Shown here piece by piece: positions 1 to 7,894 of a DNA stretch of 32,461 nt. The stretch is from NCBI GenBank assembly GCA_025928955.1, contig JAICNA010000006.1, positions 1-32,461 of the forward strand. The letters run 5' to 3'. How positions within the stretch are numbered: the first letter of the stretch is position 1; every line of letters begins with the position of its first letter. The stretch comes from Gemmatimonadales bacterium (GTDB taxonomy: Bacteria; Gemmatimonadota; Gemmatimonadetes; Gemmatimonadales; GWC2-71-9). The translations under genes were made by a program, and so were the position numbers. Under the pieces are notes generated by a model, which was given only the letters and a program-made list of their open reading frames with translations, was not told the origin of the DNA and ran no database searches.

Positions 1-449
1 CCGTCATCGATCAGGTGGCGCACTTCCCAGCCGCCGGCAGTGAGGACGTCGGCAATGATCCTCCGATGGCACCGCCACCAGACGGCTTCCGCGCACATCA
101 CCGCAAGCCGCGACGCGTTCGCGGCATCGGCGAGCGCGCGCAGCCCCCCTTCGAACTCCGCGGTGCTGACATGGTCGGCATACCCGCGGAAGGCGGCATT
201 CTTCCATCCGGTATTCGGCGAATCGCGAAGAGGGGTGCGCCGGCCGCCCAGGGCCGGCAGCGCGAGGTACCGGATTCCGCTCGCCTGCAGGCTTCCGGCG
301 AGCGACTCCGCGCTGAAATGCGGGAATCGCTTCGAGCCGGGGAAGCGACGCACGTCCGCCACCGCCTCGATGGCGTGTGCGCCGAGGAGCCCCAAGAACT
401 CGTCGAGGGTGCGCGTCGAATGTCCGACCGTCCAGATGCTGCGCGCCAC
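1..449 (-). CDS. DUF488 family protein (3' end cut by window edge)
   Basis: This gene is not in the ORF track as a minus-strand protein; I read it from the reverse complement. The frame opens with a GTG at 449 and runs without a stop to the window edge, giving about 149 codons. It begins with the DUF488 signature 'IWTVGHSTRTLDEF', continues with 'ADVRRFPGSKRFPHF', and carries the C-terminal 'MCAEAVWWRCHRRIIAD' with its conserved Cys and CHR. DUF488 proteins are small (about 150 aa) and of unknown biochemical role, so nearly the whole protein is present. The GTG lies one base after the stop of the DUF4112 gene (TGAGGTG), so the two are probably translationally coupled. The plus-strand ORFs drawn over this region are antisense shadows. 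Confidence 0.85.
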   Translation of the reverse strand, partial: MARSIWTVGHSTRTLDEFLGLLGAHAIEAVADVRRFPGSKRFPHFSAESLAGSLQASGIRYLALPALGGRRTPLRDSPNTGWKNAAFRGYADHVSTAEFEGGLRALADAANASRLAVMCAEAVWWRCHRRIIADVLTAGGWEVRHLIDD

Positions 450-450
450 C

Positions 451-969
451 TCAGAGTGGGCCTCGCCCGCTCGAAATGAGCTCGAACAGCTTGAGTCCGA
501 CCATCACGGCCAGCGCACCGGCAACGACGACGAGGAGCACGAGCCCCACGCCGAGGCCGACGAGCAGCTTTCGGCTCGAGCGCCGCGCTACGTCGGGCGC
601 CACGGCATGCTGCTCGAGGAGCCTCATGTTGCGGTTGTTGGCCTTGAACGCCACGTCGAAGAGATCGCCGAGAATCGGCACGGCGCCGACGAGCGCCTCG
701 ACACCGACGTTCGTCACCATCCGCGCGAGCACCGGGCCGGGAGCACCGAGCCGCGCTGCTTCGTAGATGAAATAGGCGGATGCGATGGCACCGGCGAAAT
801 CGCCGACCCCGGGCACGAGCCCCACGATCGCATCGAGCCCGAACCGGATGTTCGTTCCCGGGATGCGGAAGCGGCTGTCCAGGAGGCGCGCAGCGGCGCG
901 CATGCGATCGAGCCGCGCATCACCGACTGCAACATCAGGTACGCGCACCGGCTTGCCGGGTCTGGTCAT
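451..969 (-). CDS. DUF4112 domain-containing membrane protein
   Basis: A 172-residue protein. The central segment 'RFGLDAIVGLVPGVGDFAGA', followed by a hydrophobic stretch and 'VGAVPILGDLFDVAFKANNRN', is the typical DUF4112 pattern: two glycine/proline-rich hydrophobic hairpins and then the NxRN motif. A strong transmembrane segment follows near residues 137-162 (LVGLGVGLVLLVVVAGALAV). The function of the family is unknown, and a membrane location is inferred from the hydrophobic segments. The ATG at 969 begins 9 bp after the stop of the upstream GNAT gene, and the stop lies one base before the DUF488 start, so it sits inside a co-transcribed string. Confidence 0.88.
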   Translation of the reverse strand: MTRPGKPVRVPDVAVGDARLDRMRAAARLLDSRFRIPGTNIRFGLDAIVGLVPGVGDFAGAIASAYFIYEAARLGAPGPVLARMVTNVGVEALVGAVPILGDLFDVAFKANNRNMRLLEQHAVAPDVARRSSRKLLVGLGVGLVLLVVVAGALAVMVGLKLFELISSGRGPL

Positions 970-978
970 GTCCGCTCC

Positions 979-1539
979 TCAGCCTGCAATGTGCGGTGCC
1001 GCGCGCTCGAACTCGTCGCGCACGAGCCCATAGACTTCGAGATCCTCGTGCACGCCCCACTTGAGCACGTGCCCGCGAAGAGTGCCTTCGTGCCGCATCC
1101 CGAGCTTCTGCATCACCCGGCCCGACGCGGGGTTCCGGACCAGGTGGCGCGCGAAGACCTTGTGCAGCCCCATCGCTTCGAAGGCGTGGCGCACCGCAGC
1201 CGCCGATGCCTCGGTGCAGTAGCCCCGTCCCCAGTACGCCATCCCCGTCCAGTAGCCGAGCTCGGCTCGCCGGTGCTCCTGGTCGATGGCGAGACCGACG
1301 CAGCCGACGAGCGTGCCGTCCGTCCGTAAGGTGACGGCGAACACCCGCGACTCCCCACGCTCGAACGCCCCTTCGTGGGTCGCGATCCATGCCTCCGCCA
1401 TCGAGCGGTCGTACGGATGCGGGATCGAGAGCGTGTTGGCGGCGATCTCGCGCGCGCCGACGAGCGCCGTCACGCCTTCCGCATCGTCCGAGGTGAACGG
1501 CCGCAGGATGAGCCGCTCGGTCTGGAGCGTCGGTCGCAT
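979..1539 (-). CDS. GNAT family N-acetyltransferase (RimJ/RimL type)
   Basis: Predicted acetyl-CoA-dependent N-acetyltransferase of the Acetyltransf_3 (RimJ/RimL) group. The start is placed at the ATG at 1539 (MRPTLQTERLILRPF) because family members begin with this 'TERLxLRPF' strand. The ORF-track start at 1614 adds a low-complexity extension upstream of it. This gives 186 aa. 'YWTGMAYWGRGYCTEA' is the acetyl-CoA-binding loop (GRGY) and 'RNPASGRVMQKLGMRHEG' is the typical C-terminal helix and strand. The substrate cannot be read from sequence; relatives acetylate ribosomal protein N-termini, other proteins or small amines. A 61-bp gap separates it from the small membrane protein upstream. 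Confidence 0.88.
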   Translation of the reverse strand: MRPTLQTERLILRPFTSDDAEGVTALVGAREIAANTLSIPHPYDRSMAEAWIATHEGAFERGESRVFAVTLRTDGTLVGCVGLAIDQEHRRAELGYWTGMAYWGRGYCTEASAAAVRHAFEAMGLHKVFARHLVRNPASGRVMQKLGMRHEGTLRGHVLKWGVHEDLEVYGLVRDEFERAAPHIAG

Positions 1540-1600
1540 GCTCGACGATAGGGGGGTGACGGTCGGGTCGGAAGGTCCGGGCCGGCTTCGCTCCGGCGCG

Positions 1601-1837
1601 TCAGCGCCGGCCATGCGGCTGCCGGAGCGCCGCGAGCCGCGCCTCGCGGAGGCGGCGCAGGCCGATCAGCACCACCACCAGCGTCGCGACGGTCCAGACC
1701 GCTGCGAACACGATCCGGGTGCGCGGCGAGGCGTTGCCGAAGCCGCCGAAGGTGTACGCGCCGATGGCCAGGATGTCGATCGCCAGGACGCCGAGCACGA
1801 GGCGCAGCAGCTCGCCGCGCGGAGTTGTCTCACTCAT
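1601..1837 (-). CDS. Small two-TM membrane protein, unknown function
   Basis: No family recognised. With the ATG at 1837 (MSETTPRGELLRLV) it is 78 aa, with two hydrophobic helices (about LLRLVLGVLAIDILAIGAYTF and IVFAAVWTVATLVVVLIGL) and a basic Arg-rich C-terminus, as expected for a small inner-membrane protein. The ATG lies inside the end of the EEP-nuclease gene (8-bp overlap), which suggests translational coupling. The longer ORF-track start at 1861 would overlap the nuclease gene further and adds no hydrophobic content, so it was not used. Confidence 0.6.
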   Translation of the reverse strand: MSETTPRGELLRLVLGVLAIDILAIGAYTFGGFGNASPRTRIVFAAVWTVATLVVVLIGLRRLREARLAALRQPHGRR

Positions 1838-3002
1838 CGTCGTTCCAGATGAAATCGGCAATCAGCGGAAGATGATCCGAGCCGAGGTCGGCGCCCACTT
1901 CCGCGCGCACCGCGCGCAGCTCTCCCGTGGTCAGGACATGGTCGATCCGCACGCGGAACCACCGGAGCACGCGGGTGCCGCCGTATCCGAAGCCGGCGGT
2001 CTCGAACGCATCGTCGAGGTGATCCCAGTACTGCCGGAAGATCGCGCTTTCCTGCGGCGTGTTGAAGTCGCCCGCCACGAGCGCAGGCGTGCCGCCCTGG
2101 ATCACCCAGTTCGAGGCTCGGCGGGATGCCACCTCGCGCATCTCGAGATTGGCGGCGAGGAGCCGCGAGTCACGCCGTTCACGCAGGACCTCGAGACCTC
2201 GGCCGGGGGTATCGAGGTGCAGGTTCGTGAAGCGGAGCATCCTGCCGCCGACGTCGAGCGTGTAGCGGACCACCGACCCCGCCCAGCCGAGCTCGCCGAT
2301 GCGCCAGGCCGGGAGCGAGTCCACCTGCACGATCGGGAAGCGGGAGATGAGGCAGAGGCCGGCATGCGCGTGGGTGGCGAGGGCGTCGAGCTCGCGCACG
2401 CCCTGGGCTGCGACATCCGAGCACTCCTGCAGCGCCACGATGTCCGCCTCCCAAGTCGCGAGCGCGGTCTCGAGCGTTCCGGGCACGCCGAGCGCGCTGC
2501 CCCCCTGGATGTTGAACGTGACTACCCGCAGGTCCGGCTCGCGCCGCGGGGCCGTGATCGCCCCCGCCGCGAAGCCCATCACCGGACCCGCCAGCACGAC
2601 TGCGGCGCCGAGGAGCGGCACGAGCGCGCGCGGCAGGATGGCGAGCGCGAGCGGGACGAGCGCGATGAGCGGGAGGAGGAGCGCCCAGCGGGGACCGAAG
2701 AGCAGCAGCGTCGCCGGCCACCAGCGGTCGCCGAGGCCGTAGAGGAAGGGCCAGGCGACGATGGCGGCGACACACCAGCTCACGGATGCGCGCCAGAGCG
2801 AGCGGCGGGCGCCCTCGCGCACCGGCCTGAGCGCCCAGGCTCGCACTCCGCGGAGCAGGTGCCGCAGGCGGTGCCTCGCGCCGGCCGGTCGTGCCCCGCG
2901 CACGCGCAGAACGCGGCCACATCGGCAGCGGATCGAGTGGCCTACGACCGAATCATCGACCCTGAGCTTCCGTCCACAGCGGCAGGTGAGCGAGAGGCTC
3001 AT
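1830..3002 (-). CDS. Membrane-anchored endonuclease/exonuclease/phosphatase (EEP) protein with N-terminal zinc ribbon
   Basis: A 390-residue protein using the ATG at 3002; the ORF-track extension to 3236 is out-of-frame sequence of mgtC. Residues 1-33 form a CxC...CxC zinc-ribbon-like module (C7, C9, C26, C28). Three hydrophobic helices follow at about 72-90, 96-122 and 127-149. From residue 157 on there is an EEP-fold domain with the usual metal and catalytic motifs: 'VVTFNIQGG' (Asn164), 'IVALQE' (Glu193), 'GDFNTP', 'RIDHVL' and a final 'GSDHLPL'. EEP enzymes hydrolyse phosphodiesters or phosphomonoesters (nucleic acids, phosphoinositides, sphingomyelin); soluble-domain topology and substrate cannot be decided here. 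The start is 25 bp from the mgtC stop, and the 3' end overlaps the small membrane protein gene. Confidence 0.85.
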   Translation of the reverse strand: MSLSLTCRCGRKLRVDDSVVGHSIRCRCGRVLRVRGARPAGARHRLRHLLRGVRAWALRPVREGARRSLWRASVSWCVAAIVAWPFLYGLGDRWWPATLLLFGPRWALLLPLIALVPLALAILPRALVPLLGAAVVLAGPVMGFAAGAITAPRREPDLRVVTFNIQGGSALGVPGTLETALATWEADIVALQECSDVAAQGVRELDALATHAHAGLCLISRFPIVQVDSLPAWRIGELGWAGSVVRYTLDVGGRMLRFTNLHLDTPGRGLEVLRERRDSRLLAANLEMREVASRRASNWVIQGGTPALVAGDFNTPQESAIFRQYWDHLDDAFETAGFGYGGTRVLRWFRVRIDHVLTTGELRAVRAEVGADLGSDHLPLIADFIWNDDE

Positions 3003-3027
3003 CGGAGCCGTCGGGCGGAAGGCGGAG

Positions 3028-3528
3028 TCAGTCGCTCTCCCAGCCGGTCGGCCGCTGGCGTCCCTTGAGCACGCGCGTGGCGATGTTCTCGATGGGCCCG
3101 CCGAAGAGGAGCGCGGCGAGCGTGAGGAGGAGACCGATGACCGCGGAGCGCCACATCCCGGCACCGAACGCCACCGCAATGCAGGCCGTGACCCAGACCG
3201 AGGCCGCCGTGGTGAGGCCCTGTACCGCGCGCGCATCCGGCAGCTTGAGGATCACGCCGCCACCGATGAAGCCGATCCCGGTGATGACGCCTTGGATGAC
3301 GCGGCTCACCGAGTCGGGGTTGAACGTTCCCGGAAGCGCCGCGATCTCCATCGTGACGAGCGTGACGAGGCACGCGCCGATCGCCACGAGCCCGTGGGTG
3401 CGCACGCCGGCCGGCTTCCCGCGCAGCTCGCGGTTGATGCCGAGCACGAATCCCGCGAGCATCGCCGCGGCCAGCCGCGCGAAGACTTCGTCGTTGCCGC
3501 CTACCAGATCTGCGAGCTGGGTTCCCAC
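3028..3528 (-). CDS. MgtC/SapB family membrane protein
   Basis: A 166-residue hydrophobic protein with the core MgtC motifs 'LAAAMLAGFVLGINRELRGK', 'GVRTHGLVAIGACLVTLV' and 'GVITGIGFIGGGVILK', and about five membrane segments. It is the short SapB-like form without the C-terminal soluble ACT-like domain of Salmonella MgtC. MgtC-type proteins are linked to survival at low Mg2+ and control of the F1F0 ATPase in pathogens; in environmental bacteria the role is unclear. The start is GTG at 3528, preceded by a purine-rich 'GAAAGGATC' ribosome-binding site. It lies 10 bp after the tryptophan 2,3-dioxygenase stop, so it may simply ride on that transcript. Confidence 0.92.
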   Translation of the reverse strand: MGTQLADLVGGNDEVFARLAAAMLAGFVLGINRELRGKPAGVRTHGLVAIGACLVTLVTMEIAALPGTFNPDSVSRVIQGVITGIGFIGGGVILKLPDARAVQGLTTAASVWVTACIAVAFGAGMWRSAVIGLLLTLAALLFGGPIENIATRVLKGRQRPTGWESD

Positions 3529-3538
3529 TGCGATCCTT

Positions 3539-4321
3539 TCAGCCGCGTTCGGCGCCCTGAATCAGGTTGCGGGCTTCCCAGAGCTCGGGGAAGACCCGGC
3601 GTGCCACGGTTCCACGGAGGTACGATGCCCCGTCGCTGCCACCGGTGCCGGGGCGCCCGCCGATGATGCGCTCCACCATCTGCACGTGCCGCATGCGCCA
3701 GAGCGTCACCATCTCGTCGAAGTCGAGCAGCGCCTCGGCGAGGAGAAAGAGCTCCATCTGCGCCGCCGCACTCCGGTAGAGCGAGGCGACACCTTCGGCA
3801 TCGGCGGTGAAGCCGCGGCGGACGAGCAGGTCGTGAAAGGCGGCACGGAGCGTCCGGCCCCCGAGGCGGCGCTCGAGGCGCGCCCGCTGTGCCGAGCCGC
3901 GCTCGTACGACTCGAGGTACCGAGGCTCGGCCAGGCCGGCGAGGAATTCGATCTCGCGGAACTGCGCCGACTGGAACCCGCTCGCGGGCATGAGGTGATC
4001 GCGAAAGGCGAGGAAATCCATCGGCGTCATCGTCTCGAGCACGGCGACCTGCGCCACCAGCACGCGCTGGATCTCGTGGCAGCGCCGGAGGAGGCGGAGT
4101 CCGCCGAGGACGTCGTCGCGGTCGAGATGGGTGACGATCGCATCGAGCTCGTGCAGGAGCTGCTTGAACCAGAGCTCGTACACCTGATGGATGATGATGA
4201 AGAGCGTTTCGTCGTGCTGCGCAGGATCGGAACGGAGCTGCTGGAGCGCGGTGAGATCGTCCACGCGCAGATAGCCGCCGTAGCTGAGCTTCTGTTCGCT
4301 GTCGGGCCGGCCGAAGGGCAT
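3539..4321 (-). CDS. kynA: Tryptophan 2,3-dioxygenase (TDO)
   Basis: Heme enzyme that inserts O2 into L-tryptophan to give N-formyl-L-kynurenine, the first step of the kynurenine route. The ATG at 4321 gives 260 aa, close to bacterial TDOs; the ORF-track start at 4441 lies inside the SGNH gene. Visible hallmarks are 'LFIIIHQVYELWFKQLLHEL' with active-site His45, 'FRDHLMPASGFQSAQFREIE' with substrate-binding Arg107, and 'RMRHVQMVERIIG' with the proximal heme ligand His212, followed by 'GTGGSDGASYLR'. It is the last catabolic gene of the minus-strand operon, 16 bp after the SGNH hydrolase. Finding TDO on the same strand as the anthranilate-CoA genes ties the cluster to tryptophan rather than to free anthranilate alone. 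Confidence 0.96.
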   Translation of the reverse strand: MPFGRPDSEQKLSYGGYLRVDDLTALQQLRSDPAQHDETLFIIIHQVYELWFKQLLHELDAIVTHLDRDDVLGGLRLLRRCHEIQRVLVAQVAVLETMTPMDFLAFRDHLMPASGFQSAQFREIEFLAGLAEPRYLESYERGSAQRARLERRLGGRTLRAAFHDLLVRRGFTADAEGVASLYRSAAAQMELFLLAEALLDFDEMVTLWRMRHVQMVERIIGGRPGTGGSDGASYLRGTVARRVFPELWEARNLIQGAERG

Positions 4322-4337
4322 CGAGGCTAATCCGGGA

Positions 4338-4988
4338 TCAGGAAGAGGGAAAGATGGCGTGCGTACCGAGTGCCGCCAGTGCATGCGGAAGCGCGAGCTC
4401 CGCCCAGCGCGCGTACATGGCGCCGGCCGGGTGCAGGCCATCCGCGGCGCTCAGGTGCGGCGCACCTGCCGCGAGCCGCGACGCGGGCAGCACGTCGACG
4501 TAGCGTGCGGCGGCGCGCCCGGCCTCCTCGCGATTCACGCGGTTGAACTGCTCGATCTCGGCCGCGATGCGCGCGCGATCGCGCCCCTCCGCGAACGGCG
4601 TGACGCCCCAGTCGGGAATCGCGAGGACCAGCACGCGACCGGGGGCGCCGCCCGCGAGATTCACGGCCCTCGCGAGCAGCGTCCGGAACTGGTCACGGTA
4701 CTCGGCGAGGCTCCGGCCGCGATACTGGTTGTTCACGCCGACGAGGAGGGAAACCAGGTCGTACGGCGGGCGGAGGTGCGCCGAGTCGATGCCCGCCTGC
4801 AGCTCGTCGGTCGTCCAGCCCGTCGTCGCGACGATCTCGGGGTGCGCGACCCGGACTCCGCGAAGCGCGAGCAGCCGGACCAGATGATCGGGCCAGCGCT
4901 CCGCTGCCTCCACCCCTTCGCCGATCGTGTAGCTGTCGCCGAGCGCGAGAAACCTGAAGGCCTGCGGCTCGGTGCGCGATGACGTCAT
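4338..4988 (-). CDS. SGNH/GDSL-type hydrolase
   Basis: A 216-residue cytoplasmic-looking esterase-type hydrolase (no signal peptide). Block I is 'FLALGDSYTIGEG' with nucleophile Ser19, block III is 'VGVNNQY' with Asn86, and block V is 'DGLHPAG' with Asp183 and His186. The ATG at 4988 overlaps the stop of the alpha/beta hydrolase by four bases (ATGA). Family members hydrolyse esters, thioesters or acetyl groups. Here it sits directly before tryptophan 2,3-dioxygenase in a cluster with no canonical KynB-type formamidase, so a role in N-formylkynurenine deformylation or in thioester hydrolysis is conceivable. That is inference from position only. Confidence 0.9.
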   Translation of the reverse strand: MTSSRTEPQAFRFLALGDSYTIGEGVEAAERWPDHLVRLLALRGVRVAHPEIVATTGWTTDELQAGIDSAHLRPPYDLVSLLVGVNNQYRGRSLAEYRDQFRTLLARAVNLAGGAPGRVLVLAIPDWGVTPFAEGRDRARIAAEIEQFNRVNREEAGRAAARYVDVLPASRLAAGAPHLSAADGLHPAGAMYARWAELALPHALAALGTHAIFPSS

Positions 4989-5797
4989 TCCGCGTGCCGC
5001 GCGAGGAAATCGAGGGTCGCGGCGCGGCAGAGCCCGGGCTGGTCGGCCCACATGTCGTGCGTCGCGTCCGGGACCCGCACCCGCTCCACGTGCCGCAGCG
5101 TGCGGGCCAGGAGGTCGTCGACGAAGCGATGGAGGGGAACCGTCCGGTCCGCGCTGAGCATGAGCGCCGGCATGCGGAGCGCGGCGACGTCCTCGGCCGC
5201 CAGCCAGGGCCAGGGGTCCTCCGACACGGTGAAGGCTTCCCAGTCCCGCGCGTTGCGCATGACCCGCTCGCGAACCCGGTCGGGGAGACGCGCGAAGGTG
5301 CCCTCGCCCACGAAGTAGTCGGTGACGTACTGCATCGCTTCTTCCGGGGCGTGGCGCCGGAAGGCATCGCCTGCGGGGTGCCACATCTCGGCGAGGAAGC
5401 GATCCCAGCCGGCACGCCCCTGCGGATGCTCGCGCGCCCAGGGGAGGAGCGGTGGTTCCGCGAGCGTGAGCGTTCGGACGAGCGTGGGGTGGGCAACGGC
5501 GCAGAAGAGCGCCGCCACGCCGCCGATCGAATGCGATACGAGGTGCACCGGTCCGAGCTCGAGCGCCGTCAGCAGCTCGGCCAGATCCTCCCCGTCGGTG
5601 CGTGCCGAGTAGTCCGGAACGATCGGGCCGTTCCGGTTCGGCTCCGCGTAGCGCCGACTGTAGGCGATGACGAGGTGCCGCTCGGCGAACGCCGCCAGGT
5701 GCGGCGTCCAGTAGGTGAGATCGTTTCCGCCGCCGTGCACGAGGACGACCGGCTCGCCGGCGCCGCTCTGCACGTAGTGCAGTGCCGCCCGGCTCAT
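4985..5797 (-). CDS. Alpha/beta-fold hydrolase
   Basis: A 270-residue alpha/beta hydrolase. The oxyanion-hole motif 'LVHGGGND' lies near residue 20, the nucleophile elbow is 'LVSHSIGGV' (Ser90), and the acid and base are Asp217 (MLSADRTVP) and His247 (PDATHDMW), giving an intact triad. I chose the ATG at 5797 (MSRAALHYVQSGAG) because the fold begins there; an in-frame ATG six codons upstream at 5815 is also possible. The stop overlaps the SGNH start. In this operon it could be the kynurenine formamidase (mammalian AFMID is an alpha/beta hydrolase) or a hydrolase acting on a ring-opened CoA intermediate. Sequence alone does not separate these options. Confidence 0.9.
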   Translation of the reverse strand: MSRAALHYVQSGAGEPVVLVHGGGNDLTYWTPHLAAFAERHLVIAYSRRYAEPNRNGPIVPDYSARTDGEDLAELLTALELGPVHLVSHSIGGVAALFCAVAHPTLVRTLTLAEPPLLPWAREHPQGRAGWDRFLAEMWHPAGDAFRRHAPEEAMQYVTDYFVGEGTFARLPDRVRERVMRNARDWEAFTVSEDPWPWLAAEDVAALRMPALMLSADRTVPLHRFVDDLLARTLRHVERVRVPDATHDMWADQPGLCRAATLDFLARHAE

Positions 5798-5831
5798 GCA
5801 TGCGATCCGGCTCATCCGGCGGCGTGCGCGC

Positions 5832-6701
5832 TCACGCGTCCCCGTCCCAGCGATAGAAGCCTTCGCCACTCTTCCGCCCGAGTTTCCCCTCCGACACCAT
5901 GCGCCTGAGCAGCTCAGGCGCCCGGAACACTTCGCTGCCGAGCGCCGTGTGGAGATGGTCGGCGATGGCGAGCCTGACGTCGAGCCCGACGATGTCACCG
6001 AGGCGGAGCGGACCGATGGGGTGGTTGTAGCCGAGCTCCATGGCGCGATCGATGTCCGCGGCCGAAGCGACCCCCGCCTCGAGCATGCGCACCGCCTCGA
6101 GCCCGAGTGCCAGGCCCAGGCGACTCGTCGCGAACCCGGGGGAGTCCCGCACGACGATTGCGGTCTTGCCCAGCGACTCGGCAAACGCGCGCGCGGCCTC
6201 CACGGCCGTGTCCGACGTCGCGGCGCCGCGCACGATCTCGACGAGGCGCATCGCGGCGACGGGGTTGAAGAAGTGCATGCCGACGACGCGCTCAGGACGG
6301 GGGACTGCCGCGGCGATGTCGGAAATGGAGAGCGACGAGGTGTTGCTGGCCAGGATGGCGTGCGGCGGTGCCGCCGCATGGGCGGCGGTGAAGAGCGACC
6401 GCTTGAGCTCCATCCGCTCCGGCACCGCCTCGATCACGAGGTCCGCCCCGGCCGCCGCGGATTCGAGCGCCGGAAACGTGGTGAGGCGGGCAAGGCCGGC
6501 GTCACGATCCGCAACCGAGAGCTTCTTCCGCTCGATCGCCGCGGCGAACGATTCGGCGATGCGATCGTGCGCGGCGAGCAGGGCGTCCCGGTCGGCGTCG
6601 GCGAGCGCCACCTCATAGCCGGCGGCCAGCGCAACGTAGGCGATCCCGTGTCCCATCGTGCCGGCGCCGATGACGGCCACACGGCGGATCGCCGACGTCA
6701 C
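5832..6701 (-). CDS. 3-hydroxyacyl-CoA dehydrogenase (NAD-dependent)
   Basis: Oxidises an L-3-hydroxyacyl-CoA to the 3-ketoacyl-CoA with NAD+. The N-terminal Rossmann domain starts with 'VAVIGAGTMGHGIA' (residues 8-21). The conserved 'ASNTSSL' and 'GMHFFNPVAAM' carry the catalytic His143 region. The C-terminal helical domain has 'MELGYNHPIGPLRLGDIVGLD' and ends 'GRKSGEGFYRWDG', standard for the HBD/PaaH group. The length of 289 aa fits single-function enzymes. The start is taken as the GTG at 6701 because it makes a GTGA overlap with the thiolase stop. In the pathway it probably works just before the thiolase on the ring-opened dicarboxyl-CoA. Confidence 0.94.
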   Translation of the reverse strand: MTSAIRRVAVIGAGTMGHGIAYVALAAGYEVALADADRDALLAAHDRIAESFAAAIERKKLSVADRDAGLARLTTFPALESAAAGADLVIEAVPERMELKRSLFTAAHAAAPPHAILASNTSSLSISDIAAAVPRPERVVGMHFFNPVAAMRLVEIVRGAATSDTAVEAARAFAESLGKTAIVVRDSPGFATSRLGLALGLEAVRMLEAGVASAADIDRAMELGYNHPIGPLRLGDIVGLDVRLAIADHLHTALGSEVFRAPELLRRMVSEGKLGRKSGEGFYRWDGDA

Positions 6702-7894
6702 TCGCACCGCTCCACCACGACGGCGATGCCCTGGCCGACGCCGATGCACATCGTGGCCAGCCCATACCGGCCGCCGCTCCGACGGAGCTCGTGCACGAGC
6801 GTCGTGAGGATGCGCGACCCGCTGGATCCGAGCGGATGCCCGGAGGCGATCGCGCCGCCGTTCACGTTGACGCGCGCCGGGTCGAGGCCCAGTTCGCGAA
6901 TGCAGGCGATGGCCTGGGCTGCGAACGCCTCGTTCAGCTCGATGAGCGCGAGGTCCTCGACCGCGAGGCGCGCGCGCGTGAGCGCCTTCCGCGTGGCGGG
7001 AACCGGCCCGATGCCCATGATCTCGGGCGGCACCCCGGCGACGGCGCTCGCCAGGATGCGCGCCATGGGGCGCAGTCCCCCCGCTGTCGCGGCCGACCGG
7101 CTCATCACGAGAAGCGCACTCGCGCCGTCGTTGATGCCGCTCGCGGAGCCTGCGGTGACGGTTCCTCCTTCGCGGAACGCGGGCCGGAGCCTGCCGAGCG
7201 ATTCGACCGTCGTATCGGGGCGCGGGTGCTCGTCGGTCGAGACGACGATCTCGCGGCCGCGCTCCCGCACCGTGACCGGTACGACCTCGCCGGCGAAGCG
7301 GTCCGCTGCCTGGGCGGCGGCCGCACGGCGCTGGCTCTCGTGCGCGAAGCGGTCCTGCTCCTCCCGCCCGATCCCATACCGCTCGGCGACATTCTCGGCC
7401 GTCTCACCCATCGAGACGGTCCAGTGTGGGGGGAACGCAGGGTTCGTGAACCGCCAGCCGATCGTCGAGTCGGCGAGCGACGGCGCCGAGCGCGGAAACG
7501 GCGTTTCGGGCTTGAGCATCACCCAGGGCGCGCGCGACATGCTCTCGACGCCGCCGGCGATGAAGCATTCGCCCTCGCCGGCCCGCACGGCCTGCGCAGC
7601 GCTCGCCACGGCCTGCAGGCCCGAGCCGCAGAGCCGGTTCACCGTCTGCCCCGCGACTTCCACGGGGAGGCCGGCGAGGAGAAGCGCCATCCGCGCCACG
7701 TTGCGCGAGTCTTCGCCGGCCTGATTGGTGCAGCCGAGGATCACGTCCTCGATCCGGGTGGGATCGACGCCGCTTCGCGCCACGAGGGCGCGAATGGCGT
7801 GCGCCGCGAGGTCGTCCGGCCGCACGCGCGCGAGCGCGCCGCCATGCCGGCCCACCGGCGTCCGGACCGCATCCACGATGACCGGATCATTCAT
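6698..7894 (-). CDS. Acetyl-CoA acyltransferase (thiolase, PcaF/PaaJ-like)
   Basis: A 398-residue degradative thiolase that cleaves a 3-ketoacyl-CoA with CoA to release acetyl-CoA. The acyl-accepting cysteine is in 'VNRLCGSGLQAV' (Cys89), the catalytic His is in 'ASGHPLGSSGSR' (His353), and the second cysteine is in 'TMCIGVGQG' (Cys383). The overall layout resembles beta-ketoadipyl-CoA thiolases, which fits a last step on a C6/C7 dicarboxyl-CoA intermediate, but substrate length cannot be decided by eye. The ATG at 7894 lies eight bases inside the RidA gene, and the stop overlaps the 3-hydroxyacyl-CoA dehydrogenase start (GTGA). Confidence 0.95.
   Translation of the reverse strand: MNDPVIVDAVRTPVGRHGGALARVRPDDLAAHAIRALVARSGVDPTRIEDVILGCTNQAGEDSRNVARMALLLAGLPVEVAGQTVNRLCGSGLQAVASAAQAVRAGEGECFIAGGVESMSRAPWVMLKPETPFPRSAPSLADSTIGWRFTNPAFPPHWTVSMGETAENVAERYGIGREEQDRFAHESQRRAAAAQAADRFAGEVVPVTVRERGREIVVSTDEHPRPDTTVESLGRLRPAFREGGTVTAGSASGINDGASALLVMSRSAATAGGLRPMARILASAVAGVPPEIMGIGPVPATRKALTRARLAVEDLALIELNEAFAAQAIACIRELGLDPARVNVNGGAIASGHPLGSSGSRILTTLVHELRRSGGRYGLATMCIGVGQGIAVVVERCE

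Noticed and set aside
1719-3068. Plus-strand ORF of 449 aa opposite the EEP nuclease gene
   Set aside because: Highly charged repetitive sequence without domain signatures; antisense to a gene with an intact EEP active site.
5796-7724. Plus-strand ORF of 642 aa opposite the thiolase and 3-hydroxyacyl-CoA dehydrogenase
   Set aside because: Shadow frame with Arg/His/Ser-rich low-complexity sequence. The real genes on the minus strand are unambiguous.
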